Shown here one piece after another: positions 7,075-17,343 of a stretch of 33,284 bases of DNA (position 1 is the stretch's first letter; each line of letters starts with the position of its first letter). The notes under the pieces are model-generated. The model ran no database searches. It had not been told where the DNA came from and worked only from the letters and a program-made list of their open reading frames with translations. The DNA lies in contig NZ_JAIVLB010000031.1 in the NCBI RefSeq assembly GCF_020524495.1, forward strand, positions 1 to 33,284. The letters are read 5' to 3'. Origin of the DNA: Bacillus stratosphericus. Its GTDB lineage: Bacteria > Bacillota > Bacilli > Bacillales > Bacillaceae. The position numbers and the translations under genes are program-made.

Positions 7075-8580
7075 ATGAGTCTTGAATCAAAAGAGAAAGA
7101 ATTTTATCAGCTACTAGGAAAAATTGCCCACTATACAGAGGCACTCCATTTGCTTTATTGGGACTCTAGAACACAGGCTCCTAAAAAAAGCGCTGATTTC
7201 AGAGCGGAAACCATCGGTCAATTATCAAGTGATATTTTTAATATGAAGACTTCAGATGAAATGAGAGATCTTCTTTATGCATTAAATAAGCAGGGTGATG
7301 AGCTGTCAAAAGATACACAGAAGGCGCTCGAATTATCACAAAAAGAGTATGATGAAAACAGCAAAATTCCAAAAGAAGAATTTAAGGAATACTCCATTTT
7401 ACAATCAAAAGCAGAGCATGTTTGGGTAGAAGCAAGGGAGAAATCAGATTTTTCACTCTTCGCACCATACTTAAAACAGCTCATTGATTTTAACAAGCGA
7501 TTTATTCAGTATTGGGGCGTGAAAAAAACGCCATATGATGTGCTGTTAAATAACTATGAGCCAGATATGACCGTAGAACAGCTTGATCAAAAATTTGGTG
7601 CACTTCGCGATGCCATCGTTCCTCTAGTGAAAAAAATTGAAACCTCTCCAAATAAACCGGATACTTCATTTTTATCGAAAAGCTTCCCGATCGACAAGCA
7701 AAAAGAACTGAGTCTCTTTTTCTTAAAAGAGTTAGGGTATGACTTCGATGCAGGTCGTCTTGATACAACAGTTCATCCGTTTGCTGTAACATTAAGCAAG
7801 GGTGATGTTCGAGTGACGACCCGTTATGATGAGCATGATTTTCGGATGGCGATCTTTGGTACCATTCATGAGTGTGGTCATGCCATCTATGAGCAAAACA
7901 TTGATGAGGCGCTTAGCGGAACGCTATTATGTGATGGTACGTCAATGGGGATACATGAATCACAGTCACTATTTTTTGAGAACTTTATTGGCAGACATGA
8001 AGATTTTTGGAAAGCATATTATCAAAAGCTGCAAGAGGCTTCTCCTGAACAATTTAAAGATGTATCTTTAGAGGACTTTGTTCTTGCAGTGAATGAATCT
8101 AAGCCGACTTACATTCGAATTGAAGCAGATGAACTTACGTATCCGCTTCACATCATCATCCGGTATGAAATTGAAAAAGCCATTTTCAATGAAGAAGTAG
8201 CCGTTGAAGACCTACCTACCCTTTGGAATGAAAAATACAAAGCGTATCTTGGTATTACGCCACCTAACGATGCACTTGGTATCTTACAGGATGTTCACTG
8301 GTCTGATGGAAGTTTTGGTTATTTCCCTTCATATGCTCTTGGTTATATGTATGCGGCACAATTAAAGCATCAAATGATCAAAGATTTACCGAATTTTGAT
8401 GAACTGATTCAAAATGGGTCTTTTGCACCGATAAAAGAATGGCTAACTGAACATGTCCACCAACATGGAAAACGGAAAAAGCCATCTGAAATCATTCAAG
8501 ATGCAACTGGCGAAGAATTAAATGTTCAATATTTAATCGACTATCTAACAGATAAGTATTCGAAACTGTATTTATCATAA
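7075..8580 (+). CDS. ypwA: Metallocarboxypeptidase, M32 family (YpwA)
   Basis: A 501-residue cytosolic carboxypeptidase Taq-like (M32) enzyme that trims C-terminal residues from peptides. The zinc motif HECGH lies at residues 265-269 (FGTIHECGHAIYEQN). The other family signatures are present: HPF (234-236), DVRVTTRY (244-251), the HESQS motif (GIHESQSLFFENFIGR) with the third zinc ligand, and IRIEADELTYPLHI. Length equals that of B. subtilis YpwA. ATG 7075 follows GGGGGAACG. It comes after ypvA as in B. subtilis, but the gene order changes immediately afterwards. Confidence 0.95.
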   Translation: MSLESKEKEFYQLLGKIAHYTEALHLLYWDSRTQAPKKSADFRAETIGQLSSDIFNMKTSDEMRDLLYALNKQGDELSKDTQKALELSQKEYDENSKIPKEEFKEYSILQSKAEHVWVEAREKSDFSLFAPYLKQLIDFNKRFIQYWGVKKTPYDVLLNNYEPDMTVEQLDQKFGALRDAIVPLVKKIETSPNKPDTSFLSKSFPIDKQKELSLFFLKELGYDFDAGRLDTTVHPFAVTLSKGDVRVTTRYDEHDFRMAIFGTIHECGHAIYEQNIDEALSGTLLCDGTSMGIHESQSLFFENFIGRHEDFWKAYYQKLQEASPEQFKDVSLEDFVLAVNESKPTYIRIEADELTYPLHIIIRYEIEKAIFNEEVAVEDLPTLWNEKYKAYLGITPPNDALGILQDVHWSDGSFGYFPSYALGYMYAAQLKHQMIKDLPNFDELIQNGSFAPIKEWLTEHVHQHGKRKKPSEIIQDATGEELNVQYLIDYLTDKYSKLYLS

Positions 8581-8583
8581 ATG

Positions 8584-8616
8584 AAAGGCACCCTTTGATG
8601 AGAAGGGTGTCTTTGT
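8584..8616 (+). terminator. Terminator after ypwA
   Basis: AAAGGCACCCTT pairs with AAGGGTGTCTTT (one G-T pair) around a short loop, just after the ypwA stop, followed by a short T-rich tail. Confidence 0.75.
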
Positions 8617-8639
8617 ATGTGAGAATATTCTAAAAACGA

Positions 8640-8700
8640 ACATTAAAAGACTTGCCGCTATTGCAAAGCATGCGAAGGCAAAAGCCGAGTGGTGATTAAT
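8640..8700 (-). pseudogene. Possible tail of an MFS efflux transporter
   Basis: On the reverse strand a short frame reads HHSAFAFACFAIAASLLMFV followed by FRIF. It resembles the last transmembrane helix of drug-proton antiporters of the major facilitator superfamily. It continues through the ypwA terminator to a stop at 8575-8577. The rest of the transporter is missing. Because a TetR remnant lies just upstream on the same strand, the pair looks like the two ends of a deleted tetR-transporter operon. The identification rests on about 24 residues and is weak. Confidence 0.35.
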
Positions 8701-8783
8701 ATAAAATTAGCACCTTAGAAGCTCAAGCTTCCATCGTCCCAACAATAACGTTGGAATTGTTGCTAAATTCGGTATAAAATGGG

Positions 8784-8896
8784 CTATTTGTTGGTTATAT
8801 ATTCTGCTACTGCTGAAGTGTAAGTTGACTTAACCCTTCTATTAAAATTGTGTGGGCAGCTGCCTCATAAATTTCCTCTTTTTTGTTTTTAAACAT
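8784..8896 (-). pseudogene. TetR/AcrR-family regulator, N-terminal fragment
   Basis: On the reverse strand, ATG 8896 opens MFKNKKEEIYEAAAHTILIE followed by GLSQLTLQ. This is the typical first helix and helix-turn-helix entry of TetR repressors (EAA---I-EKG---LT---VA). A frameshift plus stop follows; the next frame supplies VAEYITNK and then a stop. About 37 of roughly 190 codons remain and the ligand-binding domain is gone. An almost perfect 26-bp palindrome of TetR type lies directly upstream of its start, as expected for autoregulation. Confidence 0.6.
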
Positions 8897-8907
8897 AAAA
8901 AAACACT

Positions 8908-8933
8908 TACTTTACTGAACGGTCGGTAAAGTA
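8908..8933. promoter_or_regulatory. TetR-type palindromic operator
   Basis: TACTTTAC at 8908-8915 and GTAAAGTA at 8926-8933 are perfect inverted arms around TGAACGGTCG. The core ACTGAACGGTCGGTAA resembles operators of many TetR-family repressors (ACCGACCGGTCGGT type). It sits just upstream of the broken tetR fragment and was probably its operator. Confidence 0.6.
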
Positions 8934-9006
8934 AATGTTAACCATTGAAAAACAAGTGTGTCAATCGATTCATTTTAAAGAGGGTGTTTTCACTAAAAAA
9001 TATATC

Positions 9007-9261
9007 TTAATAATAAGGATATGGTCCATATGGTGGTGGATAAGGATATCCATAACCATATCCTGGAGCAAGAAGGGATCCAGCAAGAAGGCCACCTGCA
9101 AAACCACCTAAAAATGGAGGTCCGAAAAAGCCAGGTCTTCCAAATCCGAAGCCAGGTCTTCCAAATCCGAAGCCAGGTCTTCCAAATCCGAAGCCAGGTC
9201 TTCCAAATCCAAAAGGTCTTCTCATATCGTCTTGAAAAAACGGCGTTTCAAAATAATTCAT
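9007..9261 (-). CDS. Gly/Phe/Pro/Tyr-rich repeat protein, probable spore-surface protein
   Basis: An 84-residue reverse-strand protein. It starts MNYFETPFFQDDMRRPFG, carries tandem GRPGFGF heptads, then GPPFLGGFAGGLLAGSLLAP, and ends in a Gly-Tyr-Pro-rich tail. I do not recognise a named family. Low complexity of this kind, with Gly-Phe and Tyr-Pro runs, is common among small Bacillus spore coat and crust proteins; the central Gly/Leu/Ala stretch could insert in a membrane or pack hydrophobically. AAAGGAGCC lies just upstream of the start. The antisense frame is also open only because the repeat lacks stops. Function is unknown; the coat assignment is inference from composition and from neighbouring ymaF. 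Confidence 0.6.
   Translation of the reverse strand: MNYFETPFFQDDMRRPFGFGRPGFGFGRPGFGFGRPGFGFGRPGFFGPPFLGGFAGGLLAGSLLAPGYGYGYPYPPPYGPYPYY
9128..9211 (-). repeat. Four tandem 21-bp repeats encoding GRPGFGF
   Basis: The unit aagccaggtcttccaaatcc(g) occurs four times head to tail, nearly without mismatches. The length is a multiple of three, so copy-number change would keep the frame and only lengthen or shorten the protein. Confidence 0.9.
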
Positions 9262-9365
9262 AAAAAAAGGCTCCTTTCACATAAAATCACTGTAACTGAC
9301 ATCAGTGTATTCTAATTGCACACATGTGTTTGGGTGAACGCCTATTATAAGGGGGAATGGTAAAA

Positions 9366-9764
9366 ATGGGCCTGTATCCGTCTGATTGGGCTAAATGTCC
9401 GCCTCACGCTCATGTATATAAAGCACGAACAGATGTGACAGAAGAGCATTATCACCTAATCGAAGGTATATCTGAGCCTGTGAATGGAAGCAACACCGAC
9501 CAGCATACTCATTTTTACCAAGGGGTCACATCTTTTGAAAGGGGGCATTACCATAGATATTACGGCATCACAGGGCCTGCTATCCCAAGAGTGGATGGGA
9601 CGCATTATCACGAAATTCAGGAAGTCACGTTTCCTGCCTACACAGATGCTGTCCCCATCCAGTACGGAGGTGTGGTCTATAGTGCAGATGAACGGCCAAC
9701 GCATAAGCACCGTTTAAAAGGAAAGACATATGAAGTTGTCGGAAATGAACCACTCGGCTGGTGA
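9366..9764 (+). CDS. ymaF: YmaF family protein
   Basis: A 132-residue protein matching B. subtilis YmaF in size, composition and position upstream of miaA. It contains repeated His-x-His motifs: HAHVY, EHYHLIEG, QHTHFYQG, GHYHRYYG, THYHEIQE and THKHRLKG. These are evenly spaced, roughly every 20-25 residues, which points to a repeated beta-strand unit and possible metal binding. Function is unknown. I chose ATG 9366 because AAGGGGG ends 10 bases upstream; ATG 9357 is only one base from that site. No signal peptide or membrane helix is seen. A role on or in spores is inference only. Confidence 0.85.
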   Translation: MGLYPSDWAKCPPHAHVYKARTDVTEEHYHLIEGISEPVNGSNTDQHTHFYQGVTSFERGHYHRYYGITGPAIPRVDGTHYHEIQEVTFPAYTDAVPIQYGGVVYSADERPTHKHRLKGKTYEVVGNEPLGW

Positions 9765-9832
9765 CGGGAGTATATAGGAGAGAAAGAGAAGTTATGCTAT
9801 ACTGTAGGCAGTTTGTAAAAGAGAGTGATGTT

Positions 9833-10789
9833 ATGAAAAAAGCAAAACAACCAATTATTGTGCTAGTAGGTCCGACGGCTGTTGGCAAAACAAAGCTGAG
9901 CATTGATATAGCCAAAGCATTTCATGGAGAAATCATCAGCGGGGATTCTATGCAGATTTATAAAGGAATGGATATTGGAACAGCTAAAATCACCCGAGAA
10001 GAAATGAATGGCATCCCGCACCATTTAATTGATATTAAACAGCCGAATGAATCATTTTCTACAGCTGAATTTCAGCAGCTTGTCCGATTGAAAATCAAAG
10101 AGATTGCCGCTAGAGGGAAAATACCTATGATTGTCGGTGGAACAGGCCTGTATATCCAATCTGTTTTATATGATTACACGTTTACTGATGAGAAAAGTGA
10201 TCCTGCTTTTAGAAAAGAGATGACGCTGTTTGAAAAGCAGAATGGACCGCTTCAGCTGCATGAAAAGCTAAAGGCAGTAGATCCTGACGCTGCAAAAGCA
10301 ATCCATCCGAATAATGTACGCCGCGTGATTCGTGCGCTAGAGGTCATACATACAACTGGTCAGAAAATCTCTGAGATTCAAAACGGGCATCAAGAAGTTC
10401 CTCTTTATGACACAGCCTTCATTGGGCTGAAGATGGATCGAGAGCTTTTGTACCAGCGCATTCATCAAAGAATTGATATGATGTTAGATGAAGGCTTAAT
10501 AGAAGAAGTGAGCGCGTTATATCAATGTGGTTTGAAGGACTGTCAGTCTGTTCAAGCGATTGGTTATAAAGAACTGTACGCCTATTTTCAAGGTTACTGC
10601 TCACTTGATGAAGCCATCGAGCAATTAAAGAAAAATTCCCGAAGATATGCGAAACGTCAGTTTACGTGGTTCCGTAATAAAATGGATGTCACTTGGTTTG
10701 ATATGACACCACCTTGCCACTTTTCAGACAAAAAAGATGAAATTTTTGCATATATAGCAGGAAAGCTTGGACTTAAAGCGAAACTGTAG
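9833..10789 (+). CDS. miaA: tRNA dimethylallyltransferase MiaA
   Basis: A 318-residue enzyme that transfers a dimethylallyl group to N6 of adenosine 37 in tRNAs reading UNN codons. The P-loop-like motif [18 protein letters not shown] lies near the N-terminus, followed by [20 protein letters not shown] and [31 protein letters not shown] and the C-terminal [15 protein letters not shown] are standard MiaA signatures. The start is ATG 9833 with a GAGTGAT site; upstream in-frame codons from 9761 do not fit the family. Hfq follows 25 bases downstream, as in most bacteria, so the two are probably co-transcribed. Confidence 0.96.
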   Translation: MKKAKQPIIVLVGPTAVGKTKLSIDIAKAFHGEIISGDSMQIYKGMDIGTAKITREEMNGIPHHLIDIKQPNESFSTAEFQQLVRLKIKEIAARGKIPMIVGGTGLYIQSVLYDYTFTDEKSDPAFRKEMTLFEKQNGPLQLHEKLKAVDPDAAKAIHPNNVRRVIRALEVIHTTGQKISEIQNGHQEVPLYDTAFIGLKMDRELLYQRIHQRIDMMLDEGLIEEVSALYQCGLKDCQSVQAIGYKELYAYFQGYCSLDEAIEQLKKNSRRYAKRQFTWFRNKMDVTWFDMTPPCHFSDKKDEIFAYIAGKLGLKAKL

Positions 10790-10814
10790 TTATCAGAATC
10801 AAGGAGGACGAAAC

Positions 10815-11036
10815 ATGAAACCGATTAATATTCAGGACCAATTTTTGAATCAGATCCGCAAAGACAATACATTTGTCACAGTATTTTTACTGAATGGCTT
10901 TCAGCTTCGCGGTCAATTGAAGGGATTTGACAATTTCACAGTGCTGCTTGAAACAGAAGGGAAGCAGCAACTTATTTATAAACATGCCATTTCTACATTT
11001 ACGCCTCAAAAAAATGTGAATCTAGAAATAGAATAG
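10815..11036 (+). CDS. hfq: RNA chaperone Hfq
   Basis: A 73-residue Sm-like protein forming a hexameric ring that binds U-rich and A-rich RNA. Sm1 includes [20 protein letters not shown] and Sm2 ends with IYKHAISTF, where the YKH motif lines the U-binding proximal face. Length equals B. subtilis Hfq (YmaH). ATG 10815 has a strong AAGGAGG eight bases upstream. The gene follows miaA directly. It has only a short acidic tail (NLEIE), as usual in Firmicutes. Confidence 0.97.
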   Translation: MKPINIQDQFLNQIRKDNTFVTVFLLNGFQLRGQLKGFDNFTVLLETEGKQQLIYKHAISTFTPQKNVNLEIE

Positions 11037-11191
11037 GACCAATTTTGTCACCAATAGCCTCATGCATCTGCGAATAAACCGGCCGGAACCCGCTACGTTT
11101 TTTGTCAGTGCAGAGGGGCTATTTTGCATGCCGTGAAACCTTTCTGTCCATGTTGCGTAGGATTCCTTATTGGACATTTGAAAAGGAGAGA

Positions 11192-11488
11192 ATCTTTATA
11201 GAAAATGCAGACTTGAATTAAGAAGGATGAGAGTACTACTCCTATTGATCGGCATCGTTGTCTTATTTGGTTTGTGCGCCATCTCAAACATAGAAACGAG
11301 ACAACGAGGAGGACGTCAAAGGCATTTTACGATCATCCGTTCAGCTAAAAAATAATCACTTTGCTATGGTGAAGGATGATGAAGTGCATGTGTATCGATT
11401 TGATGAATAAGAAGGGGAGCTTACTCTTATTACAACGAAGTACATAGATGAATGGGACGAATATGATGATGAGCTTGATGAAGAGTAG
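11192..11488 (+). pseudogene. ymzC: YmzC, small membrane or lipoprotein-like gene, multiply broken
   Basis: In B. subtilis the small gene ymzC lies between hfq and ymzA, and its remains are readable here in three frames. A piece reading ENADL leads, after a 1-base loss near 11213, to ELRRMRVLLLLIGIVVLFG, a hydrophobic N-terminal segment ending near a Cys. A second shift near 11310 brings in DVKGILRSSVQLKNNHFAMV, then KDDEVHVYRFDE. A stop (TAA at about 11408, replacing an expected Gln) interrupts EGELTLITTKYIDEWDEYDD before the final TAG. No clear start codon remains. The gene is surely inactive. Confidence 0.7.
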
Positions 11489-11567
11489 GCACTTAAATTT
11501 ACAAATGAATGTGAAGTCGCTACACTATAATCATGTATCGGACATCTAGACAGAAAAGGATGAGTTC

Positions 11568-11780
11568 ATGACACACAAAATTAAAATTAATCACTGGGAA
11601 CAAACTTGTGAAGACGACTCCTGTCTCGAATATGGAACAAGTGTTTCCGTAAATGGGAAAGAATTAGTGAGACAAGCCTCAATCGTCTCTGCGCTTAAAG
11701 CTGTGCTAAAAGAATTAGATGTTGAAGTGGAAATAACAGAAGTGTCAGAAGATTTACAGTGCGATGCCTACAAAAAATAA
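11568..11780 (+). CDS. ymzA: YmzA, small conserved protein
   Basis: A 70-residue protein at the position of B. subtilis ymzA, between ymzC and nrdI. It starts at ATG 11568 after AAAGGATGA. The sequence alternates charged and hydrophobic residues (IKINHWEQTCEDDSCLEYGT, then VEVEITEVSED) and has three cysteines, suggesting a compact alpha/beta fold; no signal peptide or membrane segment is visible. Function is unknown. It is separated from nrdI by a hairpin and the NrdR boxes, so it is probably not part of the reductase operon. Confidence 0.75.
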   Translation: MTHKIKINHWEQTCEDDSCLEYGTSVSVNGKELVRQASIVSALKAVLKELDVEVEITEVSEDLQCDAYKK

Positions 11781-11849
11781 AACAAAAAGTCTAGTCTACT
11801 AAGAGATTTTTTTTCGTGTTATGATAGATTTCGGTTTCAGTTGAATAGG

Positions 11850-11885
11850 GAGTAGGGCAGTCTATTTTTAAATCCTGCTCTGCTC
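11850..11885 (+). terminator. Candidate terminator hairpin between ymzA and nrdI
   Basis: GAGTAGGGCAG (11850-11860) pairs with CTGCTCTGCTC (11875-11885) over 11 bp, allowing two G-U pairs, with a T-rich loop. The tail is only moderately T-rich, so its strength is uncertain. Confidence 0.5.
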
Positions 11886-11953
11886 TATTTATTTGAATGT
11901 ACGAGTTCAGCTATGAATGTTCGGCTGGGTTGGTTGATTTTTTTCGTTTTTAA

Positions 11954-12001
11954 TATCTATATGTTGTGTTTAAAAAAAACATAGTATACTATATATAGTG
12001 A
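11954..12001 (+). promoter_or_regulatory. Pair of NrdR boxes at the nrd promoter
   Basis: Box 1 (11954-11969, tatCTATATGTTGTGT) and box 2 (11986-12001, ataCTATATATAGTGA) match the NrdR consensus acaCwATATaTwGtgt. Their centres are 32 bases apart, about three helical turns, which is the usual spacing for cooperative binding. They overlap the likely promoter elements upstream of nrdI, so ATP/dATP-loaded NrdR would repress the reductase genes. Confidence 0.85.
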
Positions 12002-12033
12002 ATAACCGAATGATCAACAATACTAAAAACTAG

Positions 12034-14500
<2,467 letters not shown>

Positions 14501-14517
14501 TTAAAGGAGAGTTTAAC

Positions 14518-15498
14518 GTGACAAAAATTTATGATGCAGCCAACTGGTCAAAACACGAAGACGATTTTACACAAATGTTTTACAACCAAAATGTGAAGCA
14601 GTTCTGGCTTCCTGAAGAGATTTCCTTAAACGGGGATCTCTTAACTTGGAAATATTTAGGTGAAGAAGAACGCGATACGTACATGAAGGTACTTGCTGGA
14701 CTGACTTTACTTGATACAGAACAAGGAAATACAGGGATGCCGATTGTCGCAGAACATGTAGACGGCCATCAGCGTAAAGCCGTGTTGAACTTTATGGCGA
14801 TGATGGAAAATGCGGTTCATGCGAAATCATACTCCAATATCTTCATGACGCTTGCACCAACTGAAACCATTAATGAAGTATTTGAATGGGTCAAGAAAAA
14901 TAAATTTTTGCAAAAGAAAGCAGATATGATTGTAGGTCTATACCGTTCGATCCAAAAGGATGATCCTATTTCCTTATTTAAAGCAATGGTTGCTTCTGTT
15001 TATTTAGAAAGCTTCCTATTTTATAGCGGCTTTTACTACCCGCTTTATTTCTATGGACAAGGAAAGCTCATGCAAAGTGGTGAAATCATTAACTTGATTT
15101 TGCGCGATGAAGCGATTCACGGTGTGTACGTTGGATTATTAGCGCAAGAAATTTACAACAAACAAACACCTGAAGTGCAAAAAGAGCTATATGATTTCTC
15201 CATCGATCTGCTAAATGAGCTATATGAAAATGAACTTCATTACACTGAGGATATATATGACCAAGTCAATTTATCACATGATGTGAAGAAGTTCATTCGT
15301 TACAATGCCAATAAAGCGTTAATGAACCTTGGATTTGCTCCTTACTTTGAAGAAGAAGAGATTAATCCGATCGTATTGAACGGACTCAATACAAAAACAA
15401 AGTCACATGACTTCTTCTCAATGAAAGGGAACGGCTACAAAAAAGCAACAGTTGAGCCGTTAAAAGATGACGACTTCTTCTTTGGAGATGAATCATAA
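14518..15498 (+). CDS. nrdF: Class Ib ribonucleoside-diphosphate reductase, beta subunit NrdF
   Basis: A 326-residue radical-generating subunit carrying a dimetal site and stable tyrosyl radical. Metal ligands are recognisable in [31 protein letters not shown] and [11 protein letters not shown]. The radical Tyr lies in the AKSYSNIF region. It starts at GTG 14518, with AAAGGAGAG upstream, giving [16 protein letters not shown] as in B. subtilis. The C-terminal tail [10 protein letters not shown] would dock on NrdE. A terminator or attenuator lies between it and ymaB. Confidence 0.98.
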   Translation: MTKIYDAANWSKHEDDFTQMFYNQNVKQFWLPEEISLNGDLLTWKYLGEEERDTYMKVLAGLTLLDTEQGNTGMPIVAEHVDGHQRKAVLNFMAMMENAVHAKSYSNIFMTLAPTETINEVFEWVKKNKFLQKKADMIVGLYRSIQKDDPISLFKAMVASVYLESFLFYSGFYYPLYFYGQGKLMQSGEIINLILRDEAIHGVYVGLLAQEIYNKQTPEVQKELYDFSIDLLNELYENELHYTEDIYDQVNLSHDVKKFIRYNANKALMNLGFAPYFEEEEINPIVLNGLNTKTKSHDFFSMKGNGYKKATVEPLKDDDFFFGDES

Positions 15499-15507
15499 GT
15501 GATACGC

Positions 15508-15540
15508 AAAAGTCAAAACGCATCACTCGTTTTGGCTTTT
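15508..15540 (+). terminator. Terminator or attenuator between nrdF and ymaB
   Basis: AAAAGTCAAAACG (15508-15520) pairs with CGTTTTGGCTTTT (15528-15540, one G-T pair) around CATCACT. The T-rich right arm suggests partial termination before ymaB. Confidence 0.7.
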
Positions 15541-15582
15541 TACCATTTCTTACAACGTGTTACATACTGGAGGTTATCGAAC

Positions 15583-16200
15583 ATGGGAAAAATGGATGAA
15601 ATCATTTTAGTCGCACCGCGTAAACGTGTTTTCCAAAACGAAACACTTGCGTTTAATGGGGTGAATAGTGAAGAAGAAGCAATCGAAACGATCATGAAAG
15701 AAATTGAAGAGCACTTCCAGCAGATGCGAAGAGGCGATGCAGAAGAAAATCCTGACTTCAAGCAGCCGATTCCTTATGTCGTCATTAAGCGTAAGGACGA
15801 AGTGTATGTATATGAAAGACTTCGAGGCGGGGGAGAGACGAGATTACATCATAAGTTATCTCTTGGTTTTGGCGGTCATATGAACTTTGCCCAAGGGAAA
15901 GATTTTGCTGAGATCCTAAAAGAAAATACGGACCGTGAGCTTGACGAGGAGCTTTCTATTCAAGAAGAAGACAAACTTGACATGAAAACCCTTGGATTAA
16001 TCAATGATGATGACAACAGTGTCGGCCGTGTGCACATCGGGCTGTTATCAGCACTGGAATTATCACCTGGTGCTCCTGTTGAAGTCAAAGAAACAGATCA
16101 AATCTCAGGAAAATGGATGAAAGTAGCGGACTTGAAAAAGCCTGAATACTTCGAGCGTCTTGAAACGTGGTCTCAATTTGTCGTGAACATCTTAGCATAA
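15583..16200 (+). CDS. ymaB: YmaB, Nudix-like protein
   Basis: A 205-residue protein matching B. subtilis YmaB in length and position after nrdF. It resembles the Nudix fold: a Gly-rich strand SLGFGGHMNFAQGKDFAEI leads to the helix TDRELDEELSI. This keeps the RE--EEL part of the Nudix box (GX5EX7REUXEEXGU), although the first part is degenerate. The substrate is unknown; being in the nrd locus, a nucleotide or RNA end is plausible, but that is inference. ATG 15583 has TGGAGG nearby; the longer frame from 15499 reads through the hairpin and is unlikely. It ends before a strong bidirectional terminator. Confidence 0.88.
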   Translation: MGKMDEIILVAPRKRVFQNETLAFNGVNSEEEAIETIMKEIEEHFQQMRRGDAEENPDFKQPIPYVVIKRKDEVYVYERLRGGGETRLHHKLSLGFGGHMNFAQGKDFAEILKENTDRELDEELSIQEEDKLDMKTLGLINDDDNSVGRVHIGLLSALELSPGAPVEVKETDQISGKWMKVADLKKPEYFERLETWSQFVVNILA

Positions 16201-16210
16201 ATAGATAAAC

Positions 16211-16247
16211 AACAAACCGGCTCTACAGACGACTGAGCCGGTTTGTT
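16211..16247. terminator. Bidirectional terminator between ymaB and cwlC
   Basis: AACAAACCGGCTC (16211-16223) and GAGCCGGTTTGTT (16235-16247) form a perfect 13-bp stem, with T-rich tails on both strands. It serves the convergent genes ymaB and cwlC. Confidence 0.92.
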
Positions 16248-16266
16248 TCATTATGACAGCTTCAGC

Positions 16267-17025
16267 TTATTTGAAAACGAATGCGTCGTGACCGGCCTGC
16301 TTCAATCTTGCGACGAGGTTATCCGCATTTTGCTTTGAACGGAAAGCTCCAGCTTGTACCCGGAACATTCCGCCTTCTAGTAAAACGAATGCTTCAAATC
16401 CTTTGGATCTAAGTGTGGCTGCTAGTTGATCTGCATTGGCTTTGACCTTGAAAGCCCCTGCCTGCACTTTATAAAGTTTTACCCCTTTTTTTTTCAACTG
16501 AAGTGCCTTCTCTAATCCATTAGCATGAGCGCGAGCGATGCCTTGAAGGAAGGTCGCGTTGCGGAGCTTATTTGCATCAGCTGCCGTATCAATAAAACCG
16601 TTCTCTGTTAAAATGGCAGACATAGAAGTTTCCCGAAGAACGTGGAAATTCGCAGTTTTCTTTCCGCGGTCGGCAAAATCAACCGAGCGGACAATTTCAT
16701 CATGAAGGGTATTGCGATACGTGGTTGTTGGTGCTGAAACGCCAGGGTACACATAGCTTTCAAAACCTGTACCCCCGCCAGCATTAATATGAATAGACAC
16801 GAAATAATCAGCTCCCCAGCTATTTGCCGCATTTGTTCGCTGGGATAAAGTGACGGATTGGTCAATTGAACGACTTAAGCGGACGGAAACCCCATCATAT
16901 TCACTAATCAACATATCTCTCAGATAAAGTGCAATTTGGAGTGTTATATTTTTCTCTAAAAGTCCATTAGCAGTAGCTCCAAAATCTGTCCCTCCGTGGC
17001 CAGGATCAATAAAGATTTTCACCAT
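16267..17025 (-). CDS. cwlC: Sporulation N-acetylmuramoyl-L-alanine amidase CwlC
   Basis: A 252-residue zinc amidase (Amidase_3) that cuts the bond between MurNAc and L-Ala in peptidoglycan and helps lyse the mother cell to release the spore. Zinc ligands and catalytic residues appear in IDPGHGGTDFGA (His), LLEKN (Glu), VSIHINAGGG (His) and ILTENGFID (Glu). Two C-terminal SPOR repeats bind denuded glycan: LYKVQAGAFKVKANADQLAA and MFRVQAGAFRSKQNADNLVA. There is no signal peptide, as in B. subtilis CwlC (about 255 residues). ATG 17025 follows GAGGTGATG. A sigma-K -10 element lies upstream. Confidence 0.95.
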   Translation of the reverse strand: MVKIFIDPGHGGTDFGATANGLLEKNITLQIALYLRDMLISEYDGVSVRLSRSIDQSVTLSQRTNAANSWGADYFVSIHINAGGGTGFESYVYPGVSAPTTTYRNTLHDEIVRSVDFADRGKKTANFHVLRETSMSAILTENGFIDTAADANKLRNATFLQGIARAHANGLEKALQLKKKGVKLYKVQAGAFKVKANADQLAATLRSKGFEAFVLLEGGMFRVQAGAFRSKQNADNLVARLKQAGHDAFVFK

Positions 17026-17044
17026 CTATTCATCACCTCGTTTT

Positions 17045-17070
17045 TATTTTATGAGGAAATAGAATAATTG
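17045..17070 (-). promoter_or_regulatory. Candidate sigma-K promoter of cwlC
   Basis: Read on the reverse strand, CATAAAATA (17053 down to 17045) is a perfect match to the sigma-K -10 consensus CATANNNTA. It lies just upstream of the cwlC ribosome-binding site. An AC-type -35 is present only at slightly long spacing. cwlC is sigma-K dependent in B. subtilis. Confidence 0.55.
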
Positions 17071-17343
17071 CCTGTACAAAATGCGGAAATCATTGGACTC
17101 CTCTCTGCATAATTTATCATCAAAACGCCCCTTTTTCTAAGAAAAATCAAATTGTTGGTTTGTCCCCCAAAAATGGATGAATACAATAGAGATAGCACAT
17201 CATTTCCTGGGAAACCGCAGAATCTCCTACAATAACTGGTATCTCGGGTCATTTTGACAGCAAACCTGGGCTTAAGCGGGCGATTGTCACGATTACAGCT
17301 CCACCCGAATAGAATAAAGAGAGAAGAGCGAGAGGTGAATACG
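17071..17343. other. Divergent intergenic region between cwlC and spoVK
   Basis: About 270 bases between diverging sporulation genes. It should hold the mother-cell promoter of spoVK, but I could not pick a convincing sigma-E pair. A reverse-strand open frame crossing it into spoVK (17049-17543) has no family features or start site and is treated as noise. Confidence 0.4.

Noticed and set aside
9128-9211. Tandem repeats as a CRISPR array
   Set aside because: The units are directly adjacent with no spacers and lie in a coding frame. No CRISPR array or cas gene was seen in the window.
9021-9263. 80-codon plus-strand frame with QVFQIRS repeats
   Set aside because: Antisense of the 21-bp repeat gene; the repeat keeps both strands open. 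The reverse strand has the ribosome-binding site and a sensible Gly/Phe/Pro composition.
11051-11119. Inverted arms AATAGCCTC and GAGGGGCTATT after hfq
   Set aside because: The loop is about 50 bases and the pairing imperfect; not convincing as a terminator for miaA-hfq.
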